A DNA stretch of 33,656 nt, taken from assembly GCA_905209435.1 (NCBI GenBank), contig CAJLTE010000028.1, positions 1 to 33,656 of the forward strand. The letters are read 5' to 3'. The position numbers and the translations under genes are program-made. Shown here one piece after another: positions 7,856 through 16,188 of this stretch. The notes under the pieces were generated by a model. The model saw nothing but the letters and a program-made list of their open reading frames with translations, made no database searches and had not been told where the DNA came from. The stretch's first letter is position 1, and the number at the start of each line of letters is the position of its first letter. This DNA is from an uncultured Blautia sp. GTDB lineage: Bacteria; Bacillota_A; Clostridia; Lachnospirales; Lachnospiraceae.

Positions 7856-9187
7856 ATGGGAAAAAAAGTTGCACTTCACAACTTAGGATGTAAAGTAAAC
7901 GCCTATGAAGTAGAAGCCATGCAGCAGCTTCTGGAAGAAGCGGGCTACGAGATCGTACCTTTTGAACCGGGGGCTGATGTATATTTAATTAATACCTGTA
8001 CAGTAACCAACATTGCAGACCGTAAATCCAGACAGATGCTGCACAAAGCAAAGAAAATGAATCCGGATGCCATCGTGATCGCAGCAGGCTGTTATGTACA
8101 GACTGATGAGGGCAAGCTGGACAAGGACGAGGCAGTAGATCTGATCCTTGGAAATAACCAGAAAGGAAATATTGTCCAGGTACTTGAAGAATATGAGCAG
8201 CAGCACACCAAACAGAAACATGTGCTCAAGATCAACCAGACCAAAGAATACGAAGAGCTGGCAATCGATCATACTGCAGAGCATGTACGTGCATATATCA
8301 AAGTTCAGGATGGCTGCAATCAGTTCTGTACTTACTGCATCATTCCTTATGCAAGAGGCCGTGTCAGAAGCCGCAAGATCGCACATGTAATGGACGAGGT
8401 CCGTGCACTTGCTGCAAAAGGATACAAAGAAGTAGTTCTGACAGGAATCCATTTAAGTTCTTATGGAGTGGATTTCCCGGAAGAAGAGAAAGAAACATTG
8501 CTGTCCCTGATCCAGGCAGTACATGAAGTAGAAGGAATCGAACGAATCCGTCTGGGCTCTCTGGAACCAAGAATCATCACAGAAGAATTTGCGGAAACAA
8601 TTTCATCCATGCCGAAAATGTGCCCGCATTTCCATCTGTCCCTGCAGAGCGGATGCGATATTACGCTGGAAAGAATGAACCGCAGATACAGAAGTGCGGA
8701 GTATGCAGAGAAATGTGAACTGTTGAGAAAATGTTTTGGAAATCCCGCACTTACCACAGATGTGATCGTCGGTTTCCCAATGGAAACAGAGGAAGATTTC
8801 CAGGCTTCTTATGATTTCGTGGAGAGTATTCATTTCTACGAAACTCATATTTTTAAATATTCCCGCCGCCACGGCACAAAAGCAGCAGCCATGTCCGGAC
8901 AGCTCACGGAAGCACAGAAAGCAGTCAGAAGTGACAAGATGCTTGCCTTAAATGAACAGCATGCAAAAGAATATGAGAAATCCATGCTTGGAAATGAACT
9001 GAAAGTGCTTCTGGAGGAAGAAGTAGAAATCAACGGCGAACAGTGGTATATCGGTCACAGCATGGAATATATTAAAACAGCAGTGAAGAAACAGGACAAC
9101 TACGGTGTAAATGACATCGTTACTGTAAAAGCTGAAGAATTCCTGGAAGAACATACATTAACTGGCAAGGTTCTGGGAGTGGAATAG
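7856..9187 (+). CDS. mtaB: tRNA threonylcarbamoyladenosine methylthiotransferase MtaB
   Basis: MtaB is a radical-SAM enzyme that adds a methylthio group to t6A at position 37 of tRNAs, giving ms2t6A. The 443-residue protein has the three-part family layout. The N-terminal UPF0004 domain has cluster-binding cysteines at 12, 48 and 79 (GCKVN, NTCTVTN, AGCY). The radical-SAM core carries CNQFCTYC with Cys154, 158 and 161. The C-terminal region is TRAM-like. The GCKVN and NTCTVTN motifs favour MtaB over MiaB or RimO. The ribosome site AGGAGG is ideal. It is the third tRNA-modification gene in the window after the desulfurase-thiI pair. It stands alone between two non-coding spacers. Confidence 0.95.
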   Translation: MGKKVALHNLGCKVNAYEVEAMQQLLEEAGYEIVPFEPGADVYLINTCTVTNIADRKSRQMLHKAKKMNPDAIVIAAGCYVQTDEGKLDKDEAVDLILGNNQKGNIVQVLEEYEQQHTKQKHVLKINQTKEYEELAIDHTAEHVRAYIKVQDGCNQFCTYCIIPYARGRVRSRKIAHVMDEVRALAAKGYKEVVLTGIHLSSYGVDFPEEEKETLLSLIQAVHEVEGIERIRLGSLEPRIITEEFAETISSMPKMCPHFHLSLQSGCDITLERMNRRYRSAEYAEKCELLRKCFGNPALTTDVIVGFPMETEEDFQASYDFVESIHFYETHIFKYSRRHGTKAAAMSGQLTEAQKAVRSDKMLALNEQHAKEYEKSMLGNELKVLLEEEVEINGEQWYIGHSMEYIKTAVKKQDNYGVNDIVTVKAEEFLEEHTLTGKVLGVE

Positions 9188-9382
9188 GTTACTGTTCACT
9201 CCGTTCTCAGTAACACGCTTTGCGATGCAGAAAATATGAACCTCCTTGGGCTTTGCACAAGGAGTATCGTTTGCTTCGCAAACTTAATTTATGCCTCAGG
9301 CATAAATTCGCGCGGTATGTCTCGGGATTTTGGCATATTCATGCCAAAACACCTCGCGGGATAGTAGCGTATGAACAGTAAC
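9188..9382 (+). repeat. Multi-hairpin intergenic element bounded by an 11-base inverted repeat
   Basis: It starts the base after the mtaB stop codon. The outer arms GTTACTGTTCA (9188-9198) and TGAACAGTAAC (9372-9382) are perfectly complementary. Inside lie four clean hairpins: CTCCTTG/CAAGGAG (9242-9264), GTTTGC/GCAAAC with loop TTC (9269-9283), a perfect 10-pair stem with loop TCA (9286-9308), and TTTTGGCAT/ATGCCAAAA (9328-9349). CAGTAAC at 9208-9214 offers a second partner for the 5' arm. No open frame fits. It could be a structured RNA or a mobile intergenic repeat. Confidence 0.75.
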
Positions 9383-9461
9383 TAGTATATCGTTTCGTAA
9401 ATAACCATACCAATCGCGCAGACAAGTGAGTGATATAGTTATTTCGAAAACGATGTACTAG
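9382..9461 (+). repeat. Long imperfect inverted repeat (second structure in the mtaB-ireB spacer)
   Basis: The arms from CTAGTATATCGTTT (9382) and to AACGATGTACTAG (9461) pair over about 28 positions with few mismatches. It abuts the first element directly. Confidence 0.65.
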
Positions 9462-9529
9462 AATAGTCAGTAGTAAATTTGCGGTTGCACAATACGTGGA
9501 ATTATATTAAAATATAGAAGAATATATGT

Positions 9530-9602
9530 GTATTGTATACGAAATAACTATTCAGTAATAACAATTTCGTACTGAACAGTTATAATACGAAATTTACAAT
9601 AC
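9530..9602 (+). repeat. Third inverted repeat in the mtaB-ireB spacer
   Basis: GTATTGTA (9530-9537) pairs with TACAATAC (9595-9602), and TAACTATTCAGTA (9545-9557) pairs with TACTGAACAGTTA (9570-9582) with one wobble. The part of the spacer from 9603 to 9698 shows only the ireB ribosome site. Confidence 0.6.
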
Positions 9603-9698
9603 ATAGCAAAGTGAGAAATTATTGAGAATGGTGCTATAACAGGCAAGACAATAATCAGAGGGCTTTGCAACAATAAATCAGGTAAGGACGTGAATAAA

Positions 9699-9971
9699 AT
9701 GGCAGAGAACAATCTGGGTAATACCCAATATTTCAGAACAAAACCAGACCAGGAACTTCAGGTAAAAGAAGTTCTGGATCTCGTTTACACAGCAATGGAT
9801 GAGAAAGGATACAATCCGGTCAATCAGATCGTTGGATATATTATGTCCGGAGATCCTACTTATATTACCAGTCACAAGGGCGCAAGAAGCATGATCATGA
9901 AGGTAGAGCGCGACGAACTGGTAGAGGAACTTTTAAACGAGTATATTAAGAACAAATCCTGGGAACGCTGA
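9699..9971 (+). CDS. ireB: IreB-family regulatory phosphoprotein (DUF965)
   Basis: This 90-residue protein belongs to the IreB/YrzL family (DUF965), small dimeric proteins that in Enterococcus faecalis are substrates of the Ser/Thr kinase IreK and affect cell-wall stress and cephalosporin resistance. The family core is plain: TQYF, a helix with [11 protein letters not shown], then [21 protein letters not shown]. The ATG at 9699 is preferred over an upstream GTG at 9690 because AAGGA at 9684-9688 is correctly spaced only for the ATG. The ruvX gene follows after one base, the same order as in Bacillus subtilis (yrzL-yrrK). The kinase gene is not in the window. Confidence 0.92.
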   Translation: MAENNLGNTQYFRTKPDQELQVKEVLDLVYTAMDEKGYNPVNQIVGYIMSGDPTYITSHKGARSMIMKVERDELVEELLNEYIKNKSWER

Positions 9972-9972
9972 T

Positions 9973-10395
9973 ATGAGGATTCTGGGATTAGATTATGGAT
10001 CAAAAACAGTCGGTGTAGCCATTAGTGATCCGTTGGGGATCACCGCTCAGGGTGTAGAGACGATCTGGCGTAAACAGGAGAACCACCTGCGCCAGACACT
10101 TGCCCGTATTGAAGAACTTGTTTCGGAATATCACGTGGAGAAGATCGTGCTTGGATATCCGAAGAACATGAACAATACGATTGGAGAACGTGCCCAGAAG
10201 TCACTGGAGTTTAAAGAGATGCTGGAGAGACGTACAGGTCTGGAAGTGATCATGTGGGACGAGCGTCTGACTACAGTAGAAGCCAATCGTACTTTAATGG
10301 AAGCCAGTGTGCGCAGAGAGAACCGTAAGCAGTATCTGGATCAGCTGGCTGCTGTTTTTATTTTACAGGGATATCTGGATTCCCTGTCCTGTTAG
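9973..10395 (+). CDS. ruvX: Holliday-junction resolvase-like protein RuvX (YqgF)
   Basis: The protein is a 140-residue RNase H-like nuclease of the YqgF/RuvX family, linked in other bacteria to 16S rRNA 5'-end processing and to junction resolution. The first strand carries the catalytic Asp in [13 protein letters not shown]. Further conserved parts are [10 protein letters not shown] and the DERLTT motif near residue 96, and a late Asp in [11 protein letters not shown] completes the metal site. The gene starts one base after ireB ends and is followed 12 bases later by the DUF1292 gene, so it is clearly part of one operon. Confidence 0.95.
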   Translation: MRILGLDYGSKTVGVAISDPLGITAQGVETIWRKQENHLRQTLARIEELVSEYHVEKIVLGYPKNMNNTIGERAQKSLEFKEMLERRTGLEVIMWDERLTTVEANRTLMEASVRRENRKQYLDQLAAVFILQGYLDSLSC

Positions 10396-10407
10396 GAGAG
10401 TAATAAG

Positions 10408-10665
10408 ATGGAAAAAATTAAATTTCAGCTCGAGGACGGAACAGTAGCTGAGTTTTATGTAGAAGAGCAGACCAGAATCGGAGGAACGGCTTATCTTCTG
10501 GTATCTGACTCTATGGATGATGAGGCGACGGCCTATATTTTTAAAGATGTGTCAGAGGATGACAGTCAGGAAGCCTGTTATGAGATGGTCGAGGACGAGG
10601 ACGAACTGCAGGCAGTTTTTAAAGTATTTGAACAGATGTTAGATGACGTAGACCTTGAAATGTAG
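10408..10665 (+). CDS. DUF1292 protein (YrzB family)
   Basis: This 85-residue, very acidic protein belongs to the DUF1292/YrzB family. The typical opening is visible (an EDG turn followed by short strands, then TAYIFK) and the protein ends in a run of Asp and Glu. The molecular function of the family is unknown. Its position behind ireB and ruvX is conserved across Firmicutes, which suggests a link to that operon's RNA or cell-wall tasks without proving one. A GGAGAGT ribosome site precedes the ATG. Confidence 0.88.
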   Translation: MEKIKFQLEDGTVAEFYVEEQTRIGGTAYLLVSDSMDDEATAYIFKDVSEDDSQEACYEMVEDEDELQAVFKVFEQMLDDVDLEM

Positions 10666-10681
10666 CATGGAGGTGTAATGC

Positions 10682-12565
10682 TTGAGTAACGAAAATAACA
10701 ACCAATTTAATAATGAAGTGCGAGAGGATCATGAGGGACAGTCCGGATATAAGAGACCGTATAAGAAGAATTATAAATTCAAACCACAGCACAGAAACTC
10801 TCATGGAAGAAAACCGATGCAGGATCGTAAAGCACCGGCAGAGAAAGAGAAAAGCGGAAAGCCGGTACCGTTTAAGGCTTCTGTAAAGAATGCTTCCCGC
10901 AGACCTAAGAAACCAACATCCAAATTAAAGATCATTCCACTTGGTGGTCTGGAGCAGATCGGAATGAATATCACAGCATTTGAGTACGAGGACAGCATCG
11001 TAGTAGTAGACTGCGGACTTGCTTTCCCGGAAGATGACATGCTGGGAATCGATCTTGTAATTCCGGATGTTACTTATTTAAAAGAGAACATTTCCAAAGT
11101 AAAAGGTTTTGTGATCACACATGGACATGAGGACCATATCGGTGCACTGCCATATGTACTCAAGGACGTAAATGTTCCGGTTTATTCCACAAAGCTTACC
11201 ATTGCTCTGATCGCAAATAAACTGAAAGAGCACAATATGACCCGTACAACCAAGTTAAAAGAAGTAAAACACGGACAGGTCATTAACCTTGGAGATTTCT
11301 CCATTGAATTTATCAAAACTAACCACAGTATTCAGGATGCATCTGCACTTGCAATCTACTCACCGGCAGGTATCGTAGTTCATACCGGTGACTTTAAAGT
11401 AGATTATACACCTGTATTTGGAGATGCGATCGATCTGCAGCGTTTTGCAGAGATTGGTAAGAAGGGTGTACTTGCACTGATGTGTGACAGTACCAATGCT
11501 GAGAGAACAGGATTTACCATGTCCGAACGTTCCGTAGGCCATGTATTTGATAATCTTTTTAATGAATATAAGACAAACAGAATCATCATCGCGACTTTTG
11601 CGTCTAACGTAGACCGTGTACAGCAGATCATCAATACTGCATACCGCTTCGGACGTAAGGTTGCAGTAGAAGGCCGCAGTATGGTAAATGTTATCACAAC
11701 TGCAGCAGAACTTGGATATCTTCGTATCCCGGATCAGACACTGATCGAGATCGACCAGGTGAAGAACTATCCGGATGAGCAGGTAGTACTGATCACAACC
11801 GGAAGCCAGGGCGAGTCCATGGCAGCTCTTTCCCGTATGGCGGCAAACATCCATAAGAAGATCGTGATCAAGCCGAACGATACGATTATCTTCAGTTCCA
11901 ATCCGATCCCTGGAAATGAGAAAGCCGTATCCAAGGTTATCAATGAACTTTCCATGAAAGGTGCAAAAGTTATCTTTCAGGATGTTCATGTTTCCGGACA
12001 TGCCTGCCAGGAAGAAATCAAGCTGATCTATTCTCTGGTAAAACCGAAATATGCAATCCCTGTTCATGGTGAATACAGACATCTGACCGCACAGAAAAAT
12101 GTAGTTGAGGAACTTGGAATCCCCAAAGAGAATATCTTTGTCCTTGCATCCGGAAATATTCTGGAGCTTGACAGCCAGAGTGCACAAGTAACAGGCACTG
12201 TACACACAGGAGCAATCCTGGTAGACGGACTTGGTGTAGGAGATGTAGGAAATATCGTTCTTCGTGACCGTCAGCATCTTGCAGAAGATGGAATTATGAT
12301 CGTTGTGGTTACGTTGGAACGCCACAGCAATGTGATTCTTGCAGGACCGGACATTGTTTCCAGAGGCTTCGTATATGTGAGGGAATCTGAGGATCTGATG
12401 GATGGTGCAAGAGAAGTGGTAGAGAATGCACTGGATTCTTGTCTGGAACGTAATATTACGGACTGGGGCAAGATCAAGACAGTTGTGAAGGATGCGCTCA
12501 GTGAATTTTTATGGAAACGTACCAAGAGAAGTCCTATGATCCTGCCTATTATCATGGAGGCATAA
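10682..12565 (+). CDS. rnj: Ribonuclease J
   Basis: RNase J is the Firmicutes 5'-to-3' exonuclease and endonuclease for mRNA decay and rRNA maturation. The 627-residue protein has a metallo-beta-lactamase core with the metal motif HGHEDH at 147-152, a beta-CASP domain, and the C-terminal dimer domain. The first 80 residues are an unusually long, basic, low-complexity extension rich in Asn, Lys, Arg and Pro, perhaps an RNA- or ribosome-contact tail. The start is TTG at 10682: GGAGG at 10670-10674 has ideal spacing to it, while the ATG at 10678 meets a stop after three codons. The ylbF-type gene begins 2 bases after the stop codon. Confidence 0.96.
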   Translation: MSNENNNQFNNEVREDHEGQSGYKRPYKKNYKFKPQHRNSHGRKPMQDRKAPAEKEKSGKPVPFKASVKNASRRPKKPTSKLKIIPLGGLEQIGMNITAFEYEDSIVVVDCGLAFPEDDMLGIDLVIPDVTYLKENISKVKGFVITHGHEDHIGALPYVLKDVNVPVYSTKLTIALIANKLKEHNMTRTTKLKEVKHGQVINLGDFSIEFIKTNHSIQDASALAIYSPAGIVVHTGDFKVDYTPVFGDAIDLQRFAEIGKKGVLALMCDSTNAERTGFTMSERSVGHVFDNLFNEYKTNRIIIATFASNVDRVQQIINTAYRFGRKVAVEGRSMVNVITTAAELGYLRIPDQTLIEIDQVKNYPDEQVVLITTGSQGESMAALSRMAANIHKKIVIKPNDTIIFSSNPIPGNEKAVSKVINELSMKGAKVIFQDVHVSGHACQEEIKLIYSLVKPKYAIPVHGEYRHLTAQKNVVEELGIPKENIFVLASGNILELDSQSAQVTGTVHTGAILVDGLGVGDVGNIVLRDRQHLAEDGIMIVVVTLERHSNVILAGPDIVSRGFVYVRESEDLMDGAREVVENALDSCLERNITDWGKIKTVVKDALSEFLWKRTKRSPMILPIIMEA

Positions 12566-12566
12566 A

Positions 12567-12911
12567 ATGGAACCAAATACAATAGAGGAAAGTATTAAAG
12601 GGCTTCTGGAGGCTATAAAGGAGAGCCCTGAATATCTGGAATTTCAGAAGCAGAGTGATATCCTGAAAAAGAAGCCCGAACTGAAGGCACGTGTGGATAC
12701 ATTCAGGGCAGATAATTATAAAGTCCAGAATGAATGTGATTCCGATAATCTGTTTGAAGTTGTAGAGCAGATGGGAAAAGAATCCGCAGAGCTGCGCAGA
12801 CATCCGGAAGTAAATGCATATCTGGATGCTGAGCTTGCTCTCTGCAAAATGATGCAGAGAATTTGTGTGAAACTTGCAGAAGGCATTGAGATGGATGTTC
12901 CCGGAATCTGA
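12567..12911 (+). CDS. YlbF/YmcA-family regulator
   Basis: This 114-residue, all-helical, acidic protein belongs to the Com_YlbF family. In Bacillus subtilis YlbF, YmcA and YaaT form a complex that tunes RNase Y, maturing polycistronic mRNAs and affecting competence, biofilms and sporulation. The pattern of helices with SPEYLEFQKQ near the start and a final helix ending ALCKMMQRI fits the family. The start codon lies one base after the RNase J stop, so the two genes are almost certainly translationally coupled, which strengthens a role in RNA turnover. Which member of the family it is (YlbF or YmcA type) cannot be settled here. Confidence 0.85.
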   Translation: MEPNTIEESIKGLLEAIKESPEYLEFQKQSDILKKKPELKARVDTFRADNYKVQNECDSDNLFEVVEQMGKESAELRRHPEVNAYLDAELALCKMMQRICVKLAEGIEMDVPGI

Positions 12912-12944
12912 GTAATTGCAGGTAACTATGAAAGGAAGTAAATT

Positions 12945-13349
12945 ATGAGTGATACCAAAGAACGTGCAGGTGCGGCTGGCGTTGTTGTAGCTGGAGTGTT
13001 TTTTAAGATCGCACTTTATGTTTGTGTGGTAGTCTTACTTTTCTGGGTTGGAAAGGCGTCATTTCAGTTTGGACATGATGTGTTTAACCAACAGGCCATG
13101 AGTCCGGGAGAGGGACAGGAAGTCACAGTTGTGATTAAAGAGGATACTTCTCTGTACAAGATTGCCAGAACCCTTCAGAAGAAAGGGCTGGTCAAGAGTG
13201 CGCCGGTATTCTATGTACAGGAGAGACTGTCTGTTTACCATGGTAAGCTTCAGGCAGGAACTTATCTCTTAAGTACTGCATATACACCGAACCGTATCAT
13301 GGGAATCCTGGCAGGAGATGATGAACAGGAAGGGGTAAGTGATTCGTGA
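12945..13349 (+). CDS. Short MltG-like membrane protein without the lytic domain
   Basis: This 134-residue protein has one membrane helix (about residues 13-40) and an extracellular part that resembles the LysM-like N-terminal subdomain of MltG (YceG/YrrL), with the phrases DTSLYKIARTLQKKGLVKS and QAGTYLLS. Full MltG proteins run to 330 residues or more and end with the transglycosylase domain, whose catalytic Glu is absent here because the protein stops first. There is no sign of a frameshift: the stop overlaps the next start codon. Its place between the ylbF gene and trmR is the place of yrrL in Bacillus, so it is the positional equivalent of mltG. A binding or regulatory role at septal peptidoglycan is inference. 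Confidence 0.8.
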   Translation: MSDTKERAGAAGVVVAGVFFKIALYVCVVVLLFWVGKASFQFGHDVFNQQAMSPGEGQEVTVVIKEDTSLYKIARTLQKKGLVKSAPVFYVQERLSVYHGKLQAGTYLLSTAYTPNRIMGILAGDDEQEGVSDS

Positions 13350-13990
13350 TAGTTGATGAGCGAATGCGTACCTATATCAACTCACTGGATATGGGAAATA
13401 CACCGTTTCTGGAGGAACTGGAACAGTATGCCATCAGAGAACGGGTGCCTATCATCCGGAGGGAAATGCAGAGTTTTATAAAGATGTTTCTGGCTTTGAA
13501 CCAGCCGAAACGTATTCTGGAGGTGGGGACAGCCATTGGCTTCTCCACACTTCTTATGTGTGAGTATGGTCCGCAGGATCTGGAAATTGTTACCATTGAG
13601 AATTATGAGAAAAGAATTCCTATTGCAAAAGAGAATTTCCGCAAAGCCGGACGTGAATCACAGATCACTCTGCTGGAAGGAGACGCAGGACAGATATTAA
13701 AAGAACTGGAAGGTCCTTTTGATATGATCTTCATGGATGCCGCAAAGGGACAGTATATTAACTGGCTTCCTGATGTGATGCGCCTTATGCAGAAGGGCAG
13801 TGTCCTTATTTCCGACAATGTGCTTCAGGAGGGAGACATCATAGAATCTCATTACCTGGTGGAGCGCAGAAACAGAACCATATATAAGCGGATGCGAAAG
13901 TATCTGTATGAACTGAAACATAATCCATCCCTGATAACTTCGATCATTCCGCTGGGAGACGGGGTTACAGTCAGTGTGAAACAGGAGTGA
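13346..13990 (+). CDS. trmR: tRNA 5-hydroxyuridine methyltransferase TrmR (YrrM-like O-methyltransferase)
   Basis: This 214-residue SAM-dependent enzyme is of the class I O-methyltransferase 3 family. The SAM loop reads ILEVGTAIGFSTLL near 57-70, and the metal-binding Asp residues lie in MDAAKGQY and SDNVLQEG. In Bacillus subtilis the equivalent YrrM (TrmR) converts 5-hydroxyuridine at tRNA position 34 to 5-methoxyuridine. Assignment to TrmR rather than a catechol-type enzyme rests on the next gene, a U32 hydroxylase relative, and on shared gene order with yrrM-yrrN-yrrO. The start is a GTG overlapping the previous stop; an ATG seven codons in, at 13364, is an alternative. Confidence 0.87.
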   Translation: MIVDERMRTYINSLDMGNTPFLEELEQYAIRERVPIIRREMQSFIKMFLALNQPKRILEVGTAIGFSTLLMCEYGPQDLEIVTIENYEKRIPIAKENFRKAGRESQITLLEGDAGQILKELEGPFDMIFMDAAKGQYINWLPDVMRLMQKGSVLISDNVLQEGDIIESHYLVERRNRTIYKRMRKYLYELKHNPSLITSIIPLGDGVTVSVKQE

Positions 13991-13995
13991 ACAAT

Positions 13996-15219
13996 ATGAG
14001 AAAAATAGAATTGCTGGTTCCGGCAAGCAGCCTTGAAGTATTAAAGATTGCTGTTATTTTCGGAGCAGATGCAGTATATATCGGAGGAGAAGCTTTCGGA
14101 CTGAGAGCTAAGGCAAAGAATTTCTCCCATGATGATATGAAAGAGGGAATCGCTTTTGCTCATGAGCACGGGGTAAAAGTTTATGTAACTGTAAACATCC
14201 TGGCTCACAATTATGATCTGCCGGGTGTCAGAGAATACCTGACAGAGCTGAAGGAACTGAAACCGGATGCACTGATCATTGCTGATCCGGGAATCTTTAT
14301 GTATGCAAAGGAAATCTGTCCGGAAATTGAACGTCATATCAGTACACAGGCAAATAATACAAATTACGAAACCTATCGTTTCTGGTATAACCTGGGAGCA
14401 AAACGTGTGGTAACAGCCAGAGAACTGTCGCTTGCTGAGATAAGAGAGATCAGAGAGCATATTCCGGATGATATGGAGATTGAGACATTTATTCACGGAG
14501 CTATGTGCATTTCCTATTCAGGAAGATGCCTGCTCAGCAATTACCTTGCAGGACGAGATGCAAATCAGGGAGCCTGTACTCATCCGTGCCGCTGGAAATA
14601 CTCCATTGTGGAAGAGAAAAGGCCGGGAGAATATATGCCGGTATTTGAGAATGAAAGAGGAACTTACATCTTTAACTCCAAGGATCTCTGCATGATCGAG
14701 CATATGGACGACATCGTAAACAGCGGAATCGACAGTCTGAAGATTGAGGGACGCATGAAAACTGCACTCTATGTAGCAACTGTTGCCAGAACCTACCGTA
14801 AGGCAATCGATGACTATATGGAGAGTCCTGAGAAATATCAGAAAAATATGCCATGGTATCAGGAACAGATTTCCAATTGTACCTACAGACAGTTTACAAC
14901 CGGATTTTTCTACGGAAAACCGGATGAGAATACACAGATTTACGACAATAACACCTATCAGAAAGAATACACATATCTGGGCTTTGCAGAGGCAGTGGAT
15001 GAACGCGGCTATGCACAGATCACCCAGAGAAATAAATTCTCAGTAGGTGAGACAATTGAAATCATGAAACCGGACGGACAGAATGTATCTGTTGTTGTGA
15101 AGGGAATCTATGACGAGGAAGGCAATTCAATGGAAAGCGCACCTCATGCACAGCAGAAACTGTTTATTGATCTGGGAACAGAGATTCAGGTTTATGATTT
15201 ATTGAGAAGAGCAGAATAA
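13996..15219 (+). CDS. trhP: U32-family protein, probable tRNA U34 hydroxylase TrhP
   Basis: The protein is annotated in the family as peptidase U32, but members such as TrhP hydroxylate uridine 34 of tRNA using prephenate, and RlhA modifies 23S rRNA. The 407-residue protein opens with a TIM-barrel-like domain starting ELLVPASS. It carries four conserved cysteines at 171, 178, 194 and 198 (AMCISYSGRC, GACTHPC) that bind an iron-sulfur cluster. The segment FNSKDLCMIEH and the SLKIEGRM motif follow, then a beta-barrel-type C-terminus. The ATG at 13996 is chosen because AGGAG ends 8 bases upstream; a GTG at 13987 is also in frame. Bacillus has two such genes behind yrrM; here there is one. With trmR it would make 5-methoxyuridine. 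Confidence 0.9.
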   Translation: MRKIELLVPASSLEVLKIAVIFGADAVYIGGEAFGLRAKAKNFSHDDMKEGIAFAHEHGVKVYVTVNILAHNYDLPGVREYLTELKELKPDALIIADPGIFMYAKEICPEIERHISTQANNTNYETYRFWYNLGAKRVVTARELSLAEIREIREHIPDDMEIETFIHGAMCISYSGRCLLSNYLAGRDANQGACTHPCRWKYSIVEEKRPGEYMPVFENERGTYIFNSKDLCMIEHMDDIVNSGIDSLKIEGRMKTALYVATVARTYRKAIDDYMESPEKYQKNMPWYQEQISNCTYRQFTTGFFYGKPDENTQIYDNNTYQKEYTYLGFAEAVDERGYAQITQRNKFSVGETIEIMKPDGQNVSVVVKGIYDEEGNSMESAPHAQQKLFIDLGTEIQVYDLLRRAE

Positions 15220-15222
15220 AAC

Positions 15223-15257
15223 AAACGCAGCCAACAAAAATAACGTTGGCTGCGTTT
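15223..15257. terminator. Bidirectional terminator between the trhP operon and sigK
   Basis: A perfect 13-base-pair stem, AAACGCAGCCAAC with GTTGGCTGCGTTT, sits between the two convergent genes and touches the sigK stop codon. T-rich tails follow in both directions. Confidence 0.85.
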
Positions 15258-15885
15258 ATTGCATTTGAGGAAAAAGTCCGCGAAGCTTCTGCAAAGCTGT
15301 TTTTTCAATTCTGGAGACATAAGAACGGCTGATACACAGCTTCTGGGCAATCTCACGTTGAGTTTCCTCTTCCATGCCAAACAGCCCATAGCGGTAACAG
15401 ATCACCTGATATTCCTTATCAGACAGGATCCTTTTCAGAGATTTCAGAAGATAAGAAGTATTTTCTCTTATATAACAATCCTCTACAATATCTACCGGCG
15501 TACTCTCGATCACATCCAACAGATTAATCTCATTTCCTTCTTTGTCCGTTCCAATCGGCTCATACAGAGACACTTCCCTTGAATGCTTCTTTTTGGATCT
15601 GAAGTACATCAGCAATTCATTTTCTATACACCGGGCAGAGTACGTAGATAGTCTCGAAGCTTTCTGCGGATTAAAAGTAGTAACTGCTTTGATCAGTCCA
15701 ATAGTACCAACTGAAATCAGATCGTCTGTATCTTCACCGGTTCCCTGGTATTTTTTTACCACATGGGCTACCAGCCGGAGATTATGTTCAATCAGGATAT
15801 TCTTTGCCTGAGAATCACCCTCCTGATACTTTTGAAGATAATATTTTTCCTGGGATATGGACAAAGGTTTCAAAAAAGCCTTCAA
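15256..15885 (-). CDS. sigK: Sporulation sigma factor SigK
   Basis: This is a sigma-70-family factor of the late mother-cell type. Region 2 is clear, with NILIEHNLRLVAHVVKKY, DDLISVGTIGLIKAV and a YSARCIENELL helix, followed by a region 4 helix-turn-helix (QREIAQKLCISRSYVSRIE). This indicates an endospore former. I place the start at a TTG (15885) because GAGG lies 7 bases before it and the product then begins KAFLKPLS, the usual start of SigK in this group. A longer frame begins at an ATG at 15975 without a ribosome site; its 30 extra residues do not look like a pro-sequence. The gene is intact, with no skin-type insertion. Confidence 0.9.
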   Translation of the reverse strand: MKAFLKPLSISQEKYYLQKYQEGDSQAKNILIEHNLRLVAHVVKKYQGTGEDTDDLISVGTIGLIKAVTTFNPQKASRLSTYSARCIENELLMYFRSKKKHSREVSLYEPIGTDKEGNEINLLDVIESTPVDIVEDCYIRENTSYLLKSLKRILSDKEYQVICYRYGLFGMEEETQREIAQKLCISRSYVSRIEKTALQKLRGLFPQMQ

Positions 15886-16188
15886 ATGCTTACCTCGAAG
15901 GGGATTTCTATATAGTTTATGTCGAGGACAGGGTGTTTGTGCTTTTCCCAATAAAGGATTTGACGTGTCTTGCATAAGACGGTAGAATAAGAAACTGTAG
16001 AAAACCAGGGAATTGAGGTAGATTCCTGTTTCAATAAATGTTTTGAAATATTATAGAGATGTTAGAGGTAAAAAGTATTGTGCTACTAGCACACAGCACT
16101 CTCTTATAATTATAAATAAAATACAAAAGTTTCAGTATACATTTTTTGGAGCAGTATATAAAAATGTAATAAAAAACAGGAGAAAAAT

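Noticed and set aside
9242..9349. Hairpins as ordinary terminators of mtaB
   Set aside because: None is followed by a T tract, and they are nested in a larger inverted repeat, so they are reported as one structured element.
11360..12325. 321-residue open frame antisense to RNase J
   Set aside because: It is a shadow frame with high Cys/Ile content and no start signal; RNase J on the other strand is certain.
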